34,897 nt of DNA. It comes from Syntrophomonadaceae bacterium (GTDB taxonomy: Bacteria > Bacillota > DSM-12270 > Thermacetogeniales > Thermacetogeniaceae). A model generated the notes under the pieces. It saw only the letters and a list, made by a program, of their open reading frames with translations. It was not told the origin of the DNA and ran no database searches. Of the stretch, positions 7,230 to 17,824 are shown in pieces. The DNA lies in assembly GCA_012840405.1 (NCBI GenBank), contig DULM01000139.1:1-34897 (forward strand). Reading direction: 5' to 3'. Each line of letters starts with the position of its first letter. Positions within the stretch are counted from its first letter, which is position 1. Position numbers and translations under genes: made by a program.

Positions 7230-7976
7230 TTAGAGCCGGGTCAAAATTTCCGGCTTTCCTCCAGTCACCAATACCGTATGCTCAAAATGAGCAGACAAAC
7301 TACCATCTTTAGTCACAACAGTCCATTTATTTGGCATAATGGCGACATCATAGGTGCCAATATTGACCATCGGTTCAATCGCCAGGGTCATTCCAGGTTC
7401 CAGCCGCGGACCGCGACCAGGTGTCCCAAAGTTGGGAACCTGGGGATCCTCATGCATTTTTTGTCCAATACCATGACCAACAAAAGCCCTCACTACATTG
7501 TAGCCATTGTCTTCAACAAAGGTTTGAATTGCAGCCCCAATATCTCCGATACGGTTGCCGCTTACTGCTTTCTCAATCCCTACATATAAGGACTGTTTAG
7601 TTACTTCAATCAGTCTCTCTGCTTCAGGAGAAATGTCACCAACCGGAAAAGTATAGGCAGCATCTCCACAGTAACCTCGATAGAATGCTCCAACATCAAT
7701 ACTAATAATATCCCCGTTTTCCAGTTTTCTTAAACCGGGAATACCATGTACTACCTCATTATTAATTGATGTACAGATACTTGCCGGAAAACCCTGGTAA
7801 TTGAGAAAAGCAGGAACACATCCGCATTTACGGATAAATTCATCTGCAAATTCATTGAGTTCTCCTGTGGTCACCCCAGGTTTCACCCTTTTCCCTAATT
7901 CATAAAGTGTTTCGGCAACAACCTTCCCTGCTTGCCTCATATAGGTAATTTCCTGGGCTGACTTTAACACAATCAT
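7230..7976 (-). CDS. map: Methionine aminopeptidase, type I
   Basis: Removes the initiator methionine from nascent proteins. The 248-residue product has the complete dinuclear metal site: D94, D105, H168, E201 and E232, with the substrate-binding H77. [12 protein letters not shown] and LAIEPMVN are the usual motifs. No zinc-finger extension is present, so it is the short bacterial form. Its ATG overlaps the adk stop as ATGA, implying translational coupling. Confidence 0.97.
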   Translation of the reverse strand: MIVLKSAQEITYMRQAGKVVAETLYELGKRVKPGVTTGELNEFADEFIRKCGCVPAFLNYQGFPASICTSINNEVVHGIPGLRKLENGDIISIDVGAFYRGYCGDAAYTFPVGDISPEAERLIEVTKQSLYVGIEKAVSGNRIGDIGAAIQTFVEDNGYNVVRAFVGHGIGQKMHEDPQVPNFGTPGRGPRLEPGMTLAIEPMVNIGTYDVAIMPNKWTVVTKDGSLSAHFEHTVLVTGGKPEILTRL

Positions 7977-8626
7977 CTAGCAAGTCTCCTTATCACTTGT
8001 TCAATCTCTTTAAAAACATCATCAATCGATTGTTCCCCATTAACCTCAGCGACAATCCCCCGCTGCTGGTAATATTCCAAGAGAGGCGCAGTCTGCTTCT
8101 GGTAAACCTCCAGCCTGTTGGATACGGTCTCTACAGTGTCATCACTTCTCTGATAGAGTTCCCCACCACACTGGTCACATACTCCCTCAACACGAGGGGG
8201 TTGATTAACAACATGGTAGGTAGCTCCACACTTCTGGCAGACCCGCCTTCCGGTCATGCGCTCCAGCAGCACTTGAGGGTCAACCTTGATATTGATCACC
8301 AGATCCAGGGATCTACCCATCTCCTTTAAAATACCATCGAGGGCCTCTGCCTGAGGGATGGTACGGGGAAAACCATCAAGCAAAAACCCTTTTTGGGTAT
8401 CTGCCTGTTGCAGGCGTTTTTTAATCACTTCTACTGTAACCTCATCAGGCACCAGTTTGCCTGTATCAAGATAACTCTTAATCCTTTTACCGAGTTCACT
8501 GGCCTGTTTAATCTCAGCCCTAAACATATCTCCAGTTGAGATATGAGGGATCTCACAAAATGAAGCTATTCGTGTCGCCTGTGTCCCTTTCCCCGCACCT
8601 GGAGGTCCCATTATTAAAATGTTCAT
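7973..8626 (-). CDS. adk: Adenylate kinase, zinc-containing long form
   Basis: Interconverts ATP and AMP with two ADP. The 217-residue enzyme has the P-loop [10 protein letters not shown] at residues 7-16, the DGFPRT AMP-site motif at about 84-89 and a long LID with four cysteines (C130, C133, C150, C153), the structural zinc site of Gram-positive enzymes. It lies between secY and map as in most Firmicutes, 14 bases after secY. Confidence 0.97.
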   Translation of the reverse strand: MNILIMGPPGAGKGTQATRIASFCEIPHISTGDMFRAEIKQASELGKRIKSYLDTGKLVPDEVTVEVIKKRLQQADTQKGFLLDGFPRTIPQAEALDGILKEMGRSLDLVINIKVDPQVLLERMTGRRVCQKCGATYHVVNQPPRVEGVCDQCGGELYQRSDDTVETVSNRLEVYQKQTAPLLEYYQQRGIVAEVNGEQSIDDVFKEIEQVIRRLAR

Positions 8627-8640
8627 CCTGTTCCACTCCT

Positions 8641-9900
8641 CTATTTCATAAAGCCCTGATAATGTCGCATCAAGAGATAAGACTCAAACTGTTTCATCGT
8701 CTCCAGAGCAACCCCAACTACAATCAACAAGGCTGTTCCCCCAAAATAGAGGGTCGGAATATTGGTCAGGGCAATCATGAAGTTTGGCAGAATAGCAATC
8801 AAAGCCAAAAATATTGCACCAGCCAGGGTCAGCCTAGTTAATACACGGCTGATATATTCCCCTGTGGGTCGGCCCGGCCGCAGACCGGGAACAAAACCAC
8901 CATATTTTTTCAAGTTATCGGCCACATCCATAGGATTGAAGACGATAGCTGTATAAAAATAGGTAAAGAAAATGATCAGCAAGGCATATAGCACAGAGTT
9001 AAGCACAGTGCCAAAGGCCAAGGATGATTCAATCGCTCGCGCCCAGGGATGATCAATAAACCTGGCAATCTGAATCGGGAAGAGCAAAATTGACATGGCA
9101 AAGATAATAGGAATCACCCCTGCCTGGTTAACCCTTAAAGGAATATGAGTGCTCTGCCCTCCATAAACCTTCCGCCCGGTAACCCGTTTGGCATACTGAA
9201 CAGTTATTCTCCTTTGTCCTTCATTAACAGCCACAACACCGGCTATAATCAGTAAGCCCAGTACTATCAGAATCATAATACTGCCAACATTGATTGTACC
9301 TGCACTTAATTGCTGTGCTATACTTATTAGCCCTGAAGGAAGACGAGAAACAATTCCCGCAAAAATGATCAAAGAGATTCCGTTACCGATTCCCTTTTCA
9401 GTGATCATTTCTCCGATCCACATCAGTAAAGCGGTTCCTGCAGTCAGGGTCACAATTGCCAGCAGATAAGAGCCAACTCCTGGGTTTACAAAGATACCCT
9501 GCCTTCCCAATGCCACAGTAACACCTATTGCCTGGATAAGGCCGAGGAGTACTGCACCATACCTGGTATACTGGGCAATAACCTTGCGCCCCGACTCACC
9601 CTCTTTTGCCAACTGTTCCAGCCTGGGAATGACAACCTGGAGCAGACTCATAATAATCGAAGCATTAATATATGGTGTAATACTCATGGCAAAGATCGAG
9701 AGTCTGCGGAAAGCTCCTCCAGATATCACATCAAAAATCCCAAACAACTGACCCTGTAGCAGTTTCTCCAGAGCAGCGGGGTCAACCCCTGGTACAGGAA
9801 CATGCGCACCGATGCGGAAAACAAGAAACATCAACAGGGTAAAGCCAACCTTTTTTCTTAAATCAGTAACCTTCCAGGCACTCCTCAGGGTTTCGAGCAC
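8641..9900 (-). CDS. secY: Protein translocase channel subunit SecY
   Basis: SecY forms the protein-conducting channel of the plasma membrane with SecE. The 419-residue protein has about ten hydrophobic segments and the family signatures [11 protein letters not shown] near the N-terminus, [26 protein letters not shown] for the plug region, and the cytosolic loop [22 protein letters not shown]. The start is a GTG immediately after the rplO stop (TAG-GTG), with GAGGTGA inside the end of rplO as ribosome binding site, so the two genes are coupled. Confidence 0.97.
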   Translation of the reverse strand: MLETLRSAWKVTDLRKKVGFTLLMFLVFRIGAHVPVPGVDPAALEKLLQGQLFGIFDVISGGAFRRLSIFAMSITPYINASIIMSLLQVVIPRLEQLAKEGESGRKVIAQYTRYGAVLLGLIQAIGVTVALGRQGIFVNPGVGSYLLAIVTLTAGTALLMWIGEMITEKGIGNGISLIIFAGIVSRLPSGLISIAQQLSAGTINVGSIMILIVLGLLIIAGVVAVNEGQRRITVQYAKRVTGRKVYGGQSTHIPLRVNQAGVIPIIFAMSILLFPIQIARFIDHPWARAIESSLAFGTVLNSVLYALLIIFFTYFYTAIVFNPMDVADNLKKYGGFVPGLRPGRPTGEYISRVLTRLTLAGAIFLALIAILPNFMIALTNIPTLYFGGTALLIVVGVALETMKQFESYLLMRHYQGFMK

Positions 9901-10344
9901 CTAGATCACCTCAACCTTGCCGCCTGCTGCTTCCACCTTCTCAGCGGCTGCCTTGCTCACCTTATGCACCTTAATGGTTAACGGCCGGTCTAAATCTCCT
10001 TTACCTAGAAGCTTTATCTTGACACCCTGTTTCTTAACTAATCCTTCATCATATAAAAGCTCCGGTGTCACGACCGAACCCTCAGTAAAGCGGGAAAGGT
10101 CTTTGACATTGACAATAGCAACTTCTTCCTTAAATATATTGGTGAAACCCCGCTTGGGCAATCGTCTGATCAAAGGCATCTGTCCACCTTCAAAACCGCG
10201 TCTGACCCTTCCTCCAGAACGGGCTTTTTGCCCTTTATGTCCTCTACCTGCGGTTTTACCCAATCCTGATCCGATACCGCGGCCTTTGCGCTTCCTCTCA
10301 GCACGCGCACCCTGCCCCGGTGATAAGTTATGGAGTTTGATCAT
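9901..10344 (-). CDS. rplO: 50S ribosomal protein L15
   Basis: L15 (uL15) is a late-assembly 23S-binding protein. The 147-residue product has the Gly/Arg/Lys-rich N-terminus with [20 protein letters not shown] and the [17 protein letters not shown] block. rpsE ends 17 bases upstream, which leaves no room for rpmD (L30), normally found between rpsE and rplO. Confidence 0.97.
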   Translation of the reverse strand: MIKLHNLSPGQGARAERKRKGRGIGSGLGKTAGRGHKGQKARSGGRVRRGFEGGQMPLIRRLPKRGFTNIFKEEVAIVNVKDLSRFTEGSVVTPELLYDEGLVKKQGVKIKLLGKGDLDRPLTIKVHKVSKAAAEKVEAAGGKVEVI

Positions 10345-10361
10345 TATACTCCCCTTCCTTC

Positions 10362-10856
10362 TCAGCCAATTAGTTCTTCTACCGTCTTTCCTCTTAAATG
10401 GGCAACTTCTTCGGCACGCTTCAAATTCTTAAGTCCCTCGACAGTAGCACGCACCATATTATTGGCATTGGATGAACCCAAAGACTTGGTCAGAATGTCC
10501 TGGATCCCTGCGGCCTCAAGAACTGCACGCACAGGTCCACCTGCGATCACACCTGTACCAGGTGCAGCAGGTTTAAGCAGAACCCTTCCTGCTCCGAACT
10601 CCCCAATTACTTCATGGGGTATTGTTGTGCCTTTCATAGGGACAGTGAACATATTCTTTTTCGCATCCTCAACACCCTTACGGATCGCTTCAGGCACTTC
10701 ACCTGCTTTTCCATGCCCTGCTCCTACGTTCCCTTGTCCATCCCCTACAACAACCAGAGCACTAAAACTAAATCTGCGTCCACCTTTAACAACCTTTGCA
10801 ACTCTATTGATACTGACGACTTTTTCAGTCAACTCAACATCAGGTTCAATGCGCAA
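10362..10856 (-). CDS. rpsE: 30S ribosomal protein S5
   Basis: S5 (uS5) helps secure decoding accuracy and the mRNA entry channel. The chosen start is TTG at 10856, giving 164 residues beginning [20 protein letters not shown], which matches the family start. The AAGGAGG at 10867-10873 supports this, while the in-frame ATG at 10895 lies upstream of that site and inside rplR. Core motifs are [19 protein letters not shown] and [20 protein letters not shown]. The C-terminal [11 protein letters not shown] is conserved. Confidence 0.95.
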   Translation of the reverse strand: MRIEPDVELTEKVVSINRVAKVVKGGRRFSFSALVVVGDGQGNVGAGHGKAGEVPEAIRKGVEDAKKNMFTVPMKGTTIPHEVIGEFGAGRVLLKPAAPGTGVIAGGPVRAVLEAAGIQDILTKSLGSSNANNMVRATVEGLKNLKRAEEVAHLRGKTVEELIG

Positions 10857-10878
10857 AACAAATATTCCCTCCTTTCTT

Positions 10879-11244
10879 CTAAAACTCCAATCCATTTTCC
10901 CTAGCAGCATCAGCAAGAGCAGCTACACGACCATGGTAAGGGTAGCCTCCCCGATCGAACACAACCCTAACAATACCCTTGGCACGAGCTTTTTCAGCAA
11001 TCAGCCGCCCTACGATGCGAGCTGAATCGATGTTTTTCTTCCCACCGACTTCATCCCTGATTTCCGGAGAAAGGGTGGATGCAGCAGCAAGGGTTTCCCC
11101 TTTTGTGTCATCAATTAGCTGAGCGTAGATATGATGTAGGCTTTTATAAACATTAAGCCGCGGCCTCTCTTGTGTACCAAGAACCTTCTTGCGAACCCTT
11201 AGGTGTTTCCGTTTGCGCTTCATTGCTCGCGTTTCTTTTGGCAT
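10879..11244 (-). CDS. rplR: 50S ribosomal protein L18
   Basis: L18 (uL18) brings 5S rRNA into the large subunit with L5. The 121-residue protein has [20 protein letters not shown], a [12 protein letters not shown] segment and the conserved [19 protein letters not shown] and ARENGLEF end. The ATG at 11244 lies 11 bases downstream of rplF. Confidence 0.97.
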   Translation of the reverse strand: MPKETRAMKRKRKHLRVRKKVLGTQERPRLNVYKSLHHIYAQLIDDTKGETLAAASTLSPEIRDEVGGKKNIDSARIVGRLIAEKARAKGIVRVVFDRGGYPYHGRVAALADAARENGLEF

Positions 11245-11255
11245 TTTTTCACCCC

Positions 11256-11801
11256 TTACTTCCCTTTGACACCCGCTTTACCAGCCTTACGCCGGATCAC
11301 TTCATTTTCGTATTTGATGCCCTTGCCTTTATAAGGCTCAGGTTCTCTCACAGCTCTTATTTTGGCGGCCAGAGCACCAACCTTTTGCTTATCTATCCCT
11401 TTGACAATGATCTTATTAGCTGCGGGTACTTCAATTTCCAATCCGTCTTCCGGTTCAATCTCCACCTGATGTGAGTACCCTACTGTCAGGACCAGCTTCT
11501 TCCCCTGTAGTGCAGCACGATATCCTACTCCCACCAATTCAAGGGTCTTACTAAAGCCCTTGGTTACACCATCCACCATATTCTGCACCAGAGCTCTGGT
11601 CAAGCCGTGGAGGGCCCGGTGCTGCCTATTATCAGAGGGACGGGTCACAAACACTTGACCATCCTCAACAGAAACCTGCATATCTGGATGAATTTTATTG
11701 ATAAGTTCCCCTTTTGGGCCTTTGACAGTTACCAGGTGATCATTGACCTTTACTTCGACTCCTGCCGGTACTGTTACCGGAAGGCGCCCCACTCTAGACA
11801 T
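11256..11801 (-). CDS. rplF: 50S ribosomal protein L6
   Basis: L6 (uL6) sits near the factor-binding site by the sarcin-ricin loop. The 181-residue product carries two tandem L6 repeats. It opens [19 protein letters not shown] and ends with the signature [24 protein letters not shown] split over its last 30 residues. The ATG follows GGGAGGTGG. Confidence 0.97.
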   Translation of the reverse strand: MSRVGRLPVTVPAGVEVKVNDHLVTVKGPKGELINKIHPDMQVSVEDGQVFVTRPSDNRQHRALHGLTRALVQNMVDGVTKGFSKTLELVGVGYRAALQGKKLVLTVGYSHQVEIEPEDGLEIEVPAANKIIVKGIDKQKVGALAAKIRAVREPEPYKGKGIKYENEVIRRKAGKAGVKGK

Positions 11802-11813
11802 GGTACCACCTCC

Positions 11814-12209
11814 CTACCAAATATAGCAAACTACTTCACCGCCCAGGCCTTCCTTTCTGGCCTGTTTGTCAGTCATTAAGCCATTGGATGTGGAAATTAC
11901 AGCCACTCCAAGACCACCAAGAACTTTAGGAATCTCATCTTTCTTCACATAAACCCTTAAGCCTGGTTTACTGATCCGTTTCAACCCAGTCAGTACCTTG
12001 CGCTTATTGGGGCCGTATTTCAGGTAAAGGCGCAAAATTCCCTGTTTCCCATCATTGATGTATTCGTAATTTTTAATATATCCCTCATTTTTCATTATTT
12101 CCGCAAGTGACTGCTTCATCTTGGAGGCAGGAATTTCTACCCACTCACGGTAAACCTGATTCGCGTTGCGAATCCTGGTCAAAAAATCAGCAATGGGATC
12201 TGTAACCAT
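11814..12209 (-). CDS. rpsH: 30S ribosomal protein S8
   Basis: S8 (uS8) binds 16S helix 21 early in assembly. The 131-residue product begins [15 protein letters not shown] and ends GGEVVCYIW, with [19 protein letters not shown] as the C-terminal signature. ATG at 12209 follows GAGGAGG. In E. coli S8 represses this operon at the start of rplE; no such structure was confirmed here. Confidence 0.97.
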   Translation of the reverse strand: MVTDPIADFLTRIRNANQVYREWVEIPASKMKQSLAEIMKNEGYIKNYEYINDGKQGILRLYLKYGPNKRKVLTGLKRISKPGLRVYVKKDEIPKVLGGLGVAVISTSNGLMTDKQARKEGLGGEVVCYIW

Positions 12210-12233
12210 TCTTCAACCTCCTCTGTGCCGTTT

Positions 12234-12422
12234 TTACCAGCTGGATTTGACAACACCAGGGATCTGACCTTTATATGCCAGTTCGCGGAAACATATACGG
12301 CACATTCCAAATTTACGCAGATAGCCCCGAGGTCTGCCGCAAAGTGGGCACCTGTTGTAGGCTCTAACTCTGAATTTTGGCTTTCTCTGCTGCTTTGCTA
12401 TCAGCGATTTTTTGGCCACCAT
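12234..12422 (-). CDS. rpsN: 30S ribosomal protein S14, zinc (type Z)
   Basis: The short zinc-binding S14 (uS14) of the 30S head. From ATG at 12422 it is 62 residues with ligands C25, C28, C41 and C44 (CPLCG and CRICF). The GTG at 12419 has better spacing from AAGGAGG and would give exactly the 61 residues common in Firmicutes, starting MAKKSLIAK. Both starts are possible. The end [11 protein letters not shown] is conserved. Confidence 0.96.
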   Translation of the reverse strand: MVAKKSLIAKQQRKPKFRVRAYNRCPLCGRPRGYLRKFGMCRICFRELAYKGQIPGVVKSSW

Positions 12423-12446
12423 CTTCCCTCCTTTTGCACTCAAAGA

Positions 12447-12983
12447 CTACTCCCGGAAAGGCATTCCCATCAATCTTAAAAACTCCCGGGCCTCTTCATC
12501 GGTTTTTGCTGTAGTGACCACTGTGATATCCATGCCGCGTACTTTATCTATTTTGTCATAATCGATCTCTGGAAAGATAACCTGTTCCCGCAAACCAAGA
12601 GTATAGTTTCCTCTGCCATCAAAGGATTTCGGTGAAACACCCCGGAAATCCCGGACTCGGGGCAGTACAATATTAATCAGCTTTTCCACGAAATCATACA
12701 TTCGGTTCCCCCGGAGGGTCACTTTGCAGCCGATCTTCATTCCAGCACGTAATTTAAAAGCTGCAATAGATTTGGTTGCTGTAGTGATTACCGGTTTCTG
12801 CCCGGTAATCATCTGCAGATCGTTCACCGCAGCCTCTAAGGCCTTGGGGTTCTGTACCGCTTCACCGACCCCCATATTGACAACAACCTTCTCCAGCTTG
12901 GGGACTTCCATGACATTTTTATAATTAAACTTTTTCATTAATTGCGGTATAACCTCGCTGCGGTAGTGTTCTTTCAGACCCAA
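12447..12983 (-). CDS. rplE: 50S ribosomal protein L5
   Basis: L5 (uL5) binds 5S rRNA and contacts P-site tRNA and S13. The 178-residue protein has [38 protein letters not shown] and the end [16 protein letters not shown]. Initiation is at TTG (12983), 9 bases after AAGGAG; no ATG is suitably placed. The order rplX-rplE-rpsN is standard. Confidence 0.95.
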   Translation of the reverse strand: MGLKEHYRSEVIPQLMKKFNYKNVMEVPKLEKVVVNMGVGEAVQNPKALEAAVNDLQMITGQKPVITTATKSIAAFKLRAGMKIGCKVTLRGNRMYDFVEKLINIVLPRVRDFRGVSPKSFDGRGNYTLGLREQVIFPEIDYDKIDKVRGMDITVVTTAKTDEEAREFLRLMGMPFRE

Positions 12984-13009
12984 TTTTGCTCACTCCTTTA
13001 CCGTAGCCA

Positions 13010-13336
13010 CTACTTATCAATGATTTCCCCGCATTTTTTGCAGACCCGGTAGCGGCGATCGTCAACGATCTTCCTGGCAACTCTTGTGGGCTTATTGCAC
13101 TTACCGCAGACCAACATAACATTGGAGCTGTCGATGGGTGCTTCCTTTTCCACAATCCCTCCCTGGGGCATTGCCTTGGTTGGGCGGCTGTGCCGCTTCA
13201 CAACATTAATACCCTCAACGATCACCTTGCGCTTGGAAGGGATGGCCTGAATAACCTTGCCGCGTTTACCTGCATCTTTTCCGGTTAATATATAAACTGT
13301 ATCTCCTTTACGTACATGCAGTTTGGGCTGTGTCAT
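13010..13336 (-). CDS. rplX: 50S ribosomal protein L24 with cysteine pairs
   Basis: L24 (uL24) nucleates 50S assembly through its KOW domain: HVRKGDTVYILTGKDAGKRGKV near the N-terminus. The 108-residue form keeps two CxxC pairs, C77/C80 and C99/C102, likely a zinc site found in many Firmicutes L24 proteins. Two adjacent ATG codons (13339 and 13336) follow GGAGGTGA. The second is better spaced and is used here. Codons upstream to 13378 are unlikely to be read. Confidence 0.94.
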   Translation of the reverse strand: MTQPKLHVRKGDTVYILTGKDAGKRGKVIQAIPSKRKVIVEGINVVKRHSRPTKAMPQGGIVEKEAPIDSSNVMLVCGKCNKPTRVARKIVDDRRYRVCKKCGEIIDK

Positions 13337-13358
13337 CATTTCACCTCCACTCCAAGAC

Positions 13359-13727
13359 CTACAATACCTCAGGAGCAAGGGAAACTATCTTCATAAAATC
13401 CTTATCTCTCAGTTCCCTGGCTACCGGGCCAAAAATACGTGTGCCTTTGGGGTTTTTCTCATCACTTAAGATCACTGCGGCGTTTTCACTGAATTTGATG
13501 GTCGAGCCATCTGGCCGCTGAATCCCTTGGCGGGTTCTGACAACAACTGCCCGCACAACATCACCTTTTTTAACCATCCCACCCGGACTTGCTTCCTTGA
13601 CAGAGGCAACAATAACATCTCCCACAGAGGCATAACGCCTTTTTGCGCCTCCCAACACCCTGATGCACATCAATTTTTTAGCTCCGGTATTATCTCCAAC
13701 TTTAAGTATTGTCTGCTGCTGGATCAT
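13359..13727 (-). CDS. rplN: 50S ribosomal protein L14
   Basis: L14 (uL14) forms an intersubunit bridge and binds the silencing factor RsfS. The 122-residue protein starts [20 protein letters not shown] and ends [15 protein letters not shown], a full match to family length. Its first 26 bases overlap the end of rpsQ in another frame, and its GAGGAGG ribosome binding site lies inside rpsQ. Confidence 0.97.
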   Translation of the reverse strand: MIQQQTILKVGDNTGAKKLMCIRVLGGAKRRYASVGDVIVASVKEASPGGMVKKGDVVRAVVVRTRQGIQRPDGSTIKFSENAAVILSDEKNPKGTRIFGPVARELRDKDFMKIVSLAPEVL

Positions 13728-14016
13728 TTACTTCCGCCTCCTCTACCGGCGAATCGAATACAATCCCCCGCTCGATAATTTCGGCCACACGCCACCTTTT
13801 TTCTTTGCTCAGGGGACGTGTTTCCATAATCCTCACAGTATCACCGACTCTGCATTCATTATGCTCATCATGGGCTTTAAATTTCTTGGTTCTTTTCACA
13901 ATACGGCCATAGAGAGGATGCCTTACAGCTGTTTCCACAGCTACCACCACGGTTTTATCCATCTTATCGCTGACAACTTTGCCTATCCGTGTTTTGCGCT
14001 GATTCCTAGTCACCAT
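13702..14016 (-). CDS. rpsQ: 30S ribosomal protein S17 with extended acidic tail
   Basis: S17 (uS17) is a primary 16S-binding protein with an OB fold. The conserved body runs from [19 protein letters not shown] through [15 protein letters not shown] at about residue 84. The 104-residue product then carries roughly 18 extra residues, [18 protein letters not shown], acidic and unlike the rest. The tail region overlaps the start and ribosome binding site of rplN. The ATG at 14016 lies 11 bases after rpmC. Confidence 0.95.
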   Translation of the reverse strand: MVTRNQRKTRIGKVVSDKMDKTVVVAVETAVRHPLYGRIVKRTKKFKAHDEHNECRVGDTVRIMETRPLSKEKRWRVAEIIERGIVFDSPVEEAEVNDPAADNT

Positions 14017-14027
14017 ACCGACACCCC

Positions 14028-14261
14028 CTAACCCTTCTGGCCTGACTCAATATTTTTCCTGCGCTCCCTAACCATTTCTCTCTCACGAGCTATGGTTTTG
14101 GCTCTAGCAAAATTTCTTTTTACCTCTCTAATCCGCATTGGATTTTCCAGTTGCCCGGTTGCCAGTTGGAAACGCAGTCGAAACAGTTCATCTTTTAAAT
14201 CTATCAACTTCTTTTCCAATTCTTCATCGGTTAATTCCCTGAGTTCCTTAACCTTCTTCAC
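14028..14261 (-). CDS. rpmC: 50S ribosomal protein L29
   Basis: L29 (uL29) borders the exit tunnel and helps dock trigger factor and SRP. The coiled-coil body has [20 protein letters not shown] and the signature [22 protein letters not shown] at 14261 gives 77 residues; AGGTG lies 9 bases upstream. Two further GTG codons at 14270 and 14273 are alternatives. The C-terminus is about ten residues longer than usual. The gene overlaps the end of rplP by 14 bases. Confidence 0.93.
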   Translation of the reverse strand: MKKVKELRELTDEELEKKLIDLKDELFRLRFQLATGQLENPMRIREVKRNFARAKTIAREREMVRERRKNIESGQKG

Positions 14262-14685
14262 CGGCCTCACCACCTGCTTCCTGCCGTTTAATAAACCTTG
14301 TTTTCACCGGCAATTTGTGGCTTGCCAAACGCATAGCCTCCCGAGCCACCTCTTCTGGTACTCCTGCCAGTTCAAACAGAACACGCCCTGGTTTTACTAC
14401 AGCTACCCAATAATCTGGGGCGCCTTTACCGCTGCCCATACGGGTTTCCGCTGGTTTTGCGGTGACCGATTGTTGGGGAAAAATCTTAATCCATATCTTG
14501 CCACCACGCTTAACATAACGGGTCATGGCAATTCGCGCTGCTTCAATCTGCCGGGCACTAATATATCCGGGTTCTAAAGATTGGAGCCCATATTCCCCAA
14601 AAGCTATATCATAACCCCGTTCAATTTTACCGGATGGAATTTTTAAATGTGGCTTTCTGTATTTTACCCTTTTGGGCATCAGCAT
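14248..14685 (-). CDS. rplP: 50S ribosomal protein L16
   Basis: L16 (uL16) helps position A-site tRNA and is needed late in 50S assembly. The 145-residue protein starts [13 protein letters not shown], has the [20 protein letters not shown] segment and the [20 protein letters not shown] signature. A Gly/Glu-rich end overlaps rpmC. The ATG at 14685 directly follows the rpsC stop (TAA-ATG). Confidence 0.96.
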   Translation of the reverse strand: MLMPKRVKYRKPHLKIPSGKIERGYDIAFGEYGLQSLEPGYISARQIEAARIAMTRYVKRGGKIWIKIFPQQSVTAKPAETRMGSGKGAPDYWVAVVKPGRVLFELAGVPEEVAREAMRLASHKLPVKTRFIKRQEAGGEAGEEG

Positions 14686-15354
14686 TTAACCCTCGCCCCC
14701 TTCCGCAGCATCATTCCTGTTGCCCTTTTCTGGGAGTACCTCTCCTCGATAAATCCACACCTTGACACCGATCTTACCGTACTGTGTATTTGCCTCAGCA
14801 AAACCATAATCGATATCGGCACGCAGTGTATGGAGGGGAACTTTGCCTTCGCTGTACCATTCGGATCGGGCCATTTCTGCTCCAGCCAGGCGGCCGCTCA
14901 CAGCAATCTTGATACCCTGTGCGCCCATACGCATTGTGCGGGAAACCGCTTGTTTCATTGCTCTCCGGAAACCCACACGGCGCTCCAGTTGGGAGGCAAC
15001 ACTTTCAGCAACTAACTGGGCATCCAGTTCAGGTTTTTTAATTTCAACTATATTGACATTAACCTGTTTACCTGATAGTTTTTCCAGATCTTTACGCAGC
15101 ACTTCCACCTCTGTGCCCCCACGGCCAATAACAATGCCGGGCTTGGCGGTATGGATGGAAATGCGCAACCTGTTGGCAGCCCTCTCGATCTCTACCAGGG
15201 AAACACCTGCTAGATAGAGCCGCTTTTTAATGTAATCACGCAGCAGGATATCCTCATGCAATAATTCACGGTAGTTTTTTCTGTCGTACCACCTGGAATC
15301 CCAATCCTTGATGATGCCTAAACGCAGACCCTTGGGATGTACTTTTTGACCCAC
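14686..15354 (-). CDS. rpsC: 30S ribosomal protein S3
   Basis: S3 (uS3) lines the mRNA entry pore and has helicase activity there with S4 and S5. The 222-residue protein begins [23 protein letters not shown] domain carries [11 protein letters not shown], and the C-terminal domain has [26 protein letters not shown] split across residues 158-183. It starts at GTG (15354), two bases after rplV; the AGGAGG lies in the last codons of rplV. Confidence 0.97.
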   Translation of the reverse strand: MGQKVHPKGLRLGIIKDWDSRWYDRKNYRELLHEDILLRDYIKKRLYLAGVSLVEIERAANRLRISIHTAKPGIVIGRGGTEVEVLRKDLEKLSGKQVNVNIVEIKKPELDAQLVAESVASQLERRVGFRRAMKQAVSRTMRMGAQGIKIAVSGRLAGAEMARSEWYSEGKVPLHTLRADIDYGFAEANTQYGKIGVKVWIYRGEVLPEKGNRNDAAEGGEG

Positions 15355-15356
15355 TC

Positions 15357-15698
15357 TTACCCCTCCTTTCTTTCAGCAACTATAACTGTTATATGACTGG
15401 TTCTTCTGCGCTTAAGATCAGCTCTGCCACGCGCCCGCGGACGGTAGCGCTTGATGATAGGACCTTCATCTACGAAGATCCTTCTGATATACAGATCATC
15501 CCGATCAAGGTTGTAGTTATTTTCTGCATTGGCAGCAGCAGATTTAATTACTTTTGCAATGGGAACCGCTGCTTTGCCGGGCAGATATTTTAATATGGCC
15601 AGGGCATCATCAACAGATTTACCCCGTACCAGGTCTGCTACCAGCCGCACCTTGCGTGGGGGGATCCATATATAGCGTGCAACAGCCCTTGCTTCCAC
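15357..15698 (-). CDS. rplV: 50S ribosomal protein L22
   Basis: L22 (uL22) extends a beta hairpin into the exit-tunnel constriction. GTG at 15698, 8 bases after AAGGAG, gives 113 residues starting [20 protein letters not shown], the family length; GTG at 15701 is a close alternative and GTG at 15707 overlaps the ribosome binding site. The hairpin tip [17 protein letters not shown], where macrolide-resistance changes can occur, shows no obvious duplication or deletion. Confidence 0.94.
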   Translation of the reverse strand: MEARAVARYIWIPPRKVRLVADLVRGKSVDDALAILKYLPGKAAVPIAKVIKSAAANAENNYNLDRDDLYIRRIFVDEGPIIKRYRPRARGRADLKRRRTSHITVIVAERKEG

Positions 15699-15712
15699 CA
15701 CATTCACTCCTT

Positions 15713-15997
15713 CTATTTGAGTGCCGTTGAGCGTTCTGTATGGGCACCATGGCCGCGGAAGAGGCGTGTGGGAGCAAATTCACCCAATTTATGCCCCACC
15801 ATTTCCTCAGTAATATAGATAGGAACATGCCTCCGTCCATCATGGACAGCAATTGTGTGTCCAATCATTTCAGGAAAAATTGTCGAGCGCCGCGACCATG
15901 TTTTAATTACCCGTTTTTCGCCCTTCTCATTCATATCTATAATTTTTTTCAATAGTTTCGCATCGCAATAAGGCCCTTTTTTGAGAGAACGGCTCAA
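15713..15997 (-). CDS. rpsS: 30S ribosomal protein S19
   Basis: S19 (uS19) is a head protein paired with S13 that contacts the large subunit. The 94-residue protein begins [18 protein letters not shown] and contains [20 protein letters not shown] and the [14 protein letters not shown] end. It starts at TTG (15997), well spaced from AAGGAGG. No ATG lies nearby. Confidence 0.96.
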   Translation of the reverse strand: MSRSLKKGPYCDAKLLKKIIDMNEKGEKRVIKTWSRRSTIFPEMIGHTIAVHDGRRHVPIYITEEMVGHKLGEFAPTRLFRGHGAHTERSTALK

Positions 15998-16023
15998 GCT
16001 TTAATACCTCCTTGTGCCTCTTA

Positions 16024-16848
16024 CTATTTACGTCTCTTAACTATCAGTTTGTCAGAGGCCTTGTTCTTCTTACGTGTTTTTGCACCAAGTGCCGGTTTTC
16101 CCCAGGGTGTTACCGGGTGTCGGCCAGCAGTTGTTTTACCTTCACCACCACCATGGGGGTGGTCAACTGGATTCATCACAACACCACGAACTGAAGGCCT
16201 CCAACCTAAATGACGCATCCTACCGGCCTTACCATAAGTGATATTTTCATGGTCCAGGTTACCTACCTGGCCAACAGTTGCCTTACATTCAGCGTGAATC
16301 ATCCTCATTTCCCCGGAAGGCATCCTCAAAGTGGCATAATCTCCTTCTCTGGCCATCAACTGGGCAGCAGCCCCAGCTGAACGCACCAATTTACCGCCAC
16401 CTCCGGGTGTCATCTCAATATTATGCACCATGGTCCCTACAGGAATATTGCGCAGGGAAAGAGCATTTCCCGGTTTAATGTCCGCATCCTTACCGGAGAG
16501 CACTGTCTGCCCTACCTTTAACCCCAGGGGGGCAAGAATATACCTTTTCTCCCCATCTGCATAATGCAGCAAAGCGATATTAGCTGACCTGTTGGGATCA
16601 TATTCCAGCGAAACTACCTTTGCTGGAATTCCATCTTTATCCCGCTTAAAATCTATCACCCGATAAAAGCGTTTCTCTCCTCCGCCGCGATGACGCACTG
16701 TGATCCGTCCAGTGTTGTTGCGGCCACCTTTTTTACGTATTGGTTTAAGCAGGGATTTTTCTGGCTCAACATCACTTAGTTCCTCATTTACAACAACACT
16801 CATAAACCGCCTGCCCGGGGTTGTCGGTTTGTATTTTTTGGTTCCCAT
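16024..16848 (-). CDS. rplB: 50S ribosomal protein L2
   Basis: L2 (uL2) supports subunit joining and the peptidyl transferase centre. The 274-residue protein begins [19 protein letters not shown] and has the conserved [20 protein letters not shown] loop with the histidine near the active site, then the [19 protein letters not shown] end. ATG at 16848 has AAGGAGGG 6 bases upstream; a further ATG at 16872 would add eight unconserved residues. Confidence 0.97.
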   Translation of the reverse strand: MGTKKYKPTTPGRRFMSVVVNEELSDVEPEKSLLKPIRKKGGRNNTGRITVRHRGGGEKRFYRVIDFKRDKDGIPAKVVSLEYDPNRSANIALLHYADGEKRYILAPLGLKVGQTVLSGKDADIKPGNALSLRNIPVGTMVHNIEMTPGGGGKLVRSAGAAAQLMAREGDYATLRMPSGEMRMIHAECKATVGQVGNLDHENITYGKAGRMRHLGWRPSVRGVVMNPVDHPHGGGEGKTTAGRHPVTPWGKPALGAKTRKKNKASDKLIVKRRK

Positions 16849-16887
16849 TACTTTCCCTCCTTCCGCTGCCATGTAATATCCATCGAT

Positions 16888-17184
16888 TTAGGAAAGCAGT
16901 CCTTCGAAGATATCTATTTTGTCGTTTGGGCTTAAAGTAACAACCGCTTTTTTGCGTGCAGCTGTCATTCCCTCATGGCGGCCGACCCGTTTCTTCTTAC
17001 CTTTCACATTCATAGTATTGACCGCCAGCACCTTAACCTTGAATAGTTCCTCAATGGCATTTTTGATCTCGATCTTGTTGGCTTTCCTATCCACATAAAA
17101 GGTGTATTTATTCTGCTGCTGGGCAAGATTGACAGCCTTTTCTGTGACCAGTGGTCTGATGATAATATCATGAGGGCTTCGCAT
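16888..17184 (-). CDS. rplW: 50S ribosomal protein L23
   Basis: L23 (uL23) is the exit-tunnel docking site for trigger factor and SRP. The 98-residue protein has [32 protein letters not shown] and the basic loop [15 protein letters not shown] at 17184 is favoured over GTG at 17187 by spacing from GAGGAGGTG. The first 17 bases overlap the end of rplD. Confidence 0.96.
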   Translation of the reverse strand: MRSPHDIIIRPLVTEKAVNLAQQQNKYTFYVDRKANKIEIKNAIEELFKVKVLAVNTMNVKGKKKRVGRHEGMTAARKKAVVTLSPNDKIDIFEGLLS

Positions 17185-17806
17185 CACTCAGCACCTCCTC
17201 TATTTTTGCCACTGCCGGCCGGGTGATAATCACCCTATCTGCAGCCAGAACATCATATACATTCAAACTGTCCACCTTGATAAAGGTTATCCCCGGGATA
17301 TTGCGTACTGCCCGCAGAATTTCCGGCTGTTCCTCATGGGTTACCAGCAGTGCAGTTCCCGTCACATTCAGGGACTCCAGCAGTTTTACAGCTTCTTTTG
17401 TCTTCGGTTCTGGCAGTCGCAGTTCTTCAATAACAATCAGATTCCCCTCATCTGCCCGGGCTGATAGTGCTGATTTTAGAGCCAACCGCCGCATTTTGCG
17501 CGGCATAGCTTGCTGATAACTGCGCGGTTCAGGTCCAAATACTGTACCGCCACCTCGCCAAAGGGGAGAGCGAATGCTCCCCACCCTTGCTCGGCCAGTA
17601 CCTTTTTGGCGCCACGGTTTGCGGCCGCCACCCCGGACCTGGCCACGTGTCTTGGTGGCAGCAGTTCCAGCCCTCTGGTTTGCCAGGTGACGCACAACAG
17701 CCTGATGGAGGAGACTTTCCTTAAGGGGAACCCCGAAAACATCATCTTTGAGGTCTACATCTCCAACCTTAATTCCTTCTGGATTATACAATGCTGCTTT
17801 AGGCAT
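17168..17806 (-). CDS. rplD: 50S ribosomal protein L4
   Basis: L4 (uL4) sends a long loop to the exit-tunnel constriction and in E. coli represses the S10 operon. The 212-residue protein carries the loop [20 protein letters not shown] followed by [13 protein letters not shown], without visible resistance-type changes. The C-terminal globular part has [18 protein letters not shown]. It overlaps rplW by 17 bases. Confidence 0.97.
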   Translation of the reverse strand: MPKAALYNPEGIKVGDVDLKDDVFGVPLKESLLHQAVVRHLANQRAGTAATKTRGQVRGGGRKPWRQKGTGRARVGSIRSPLWRGGGTVFGPEPRSYQQAMPRKMRRLALKSALSARADEGNLIVIEELRLPEPKTKEAVKLLESLNVTGTALLVTHEEQPEILRAVRNIPGITFIKVDSLNVYDVLAADRVIITRPAVAKIEEVLSDAKPS

Positions 17807-17824
17807 CTTTTTCCTCCTTTCCGG

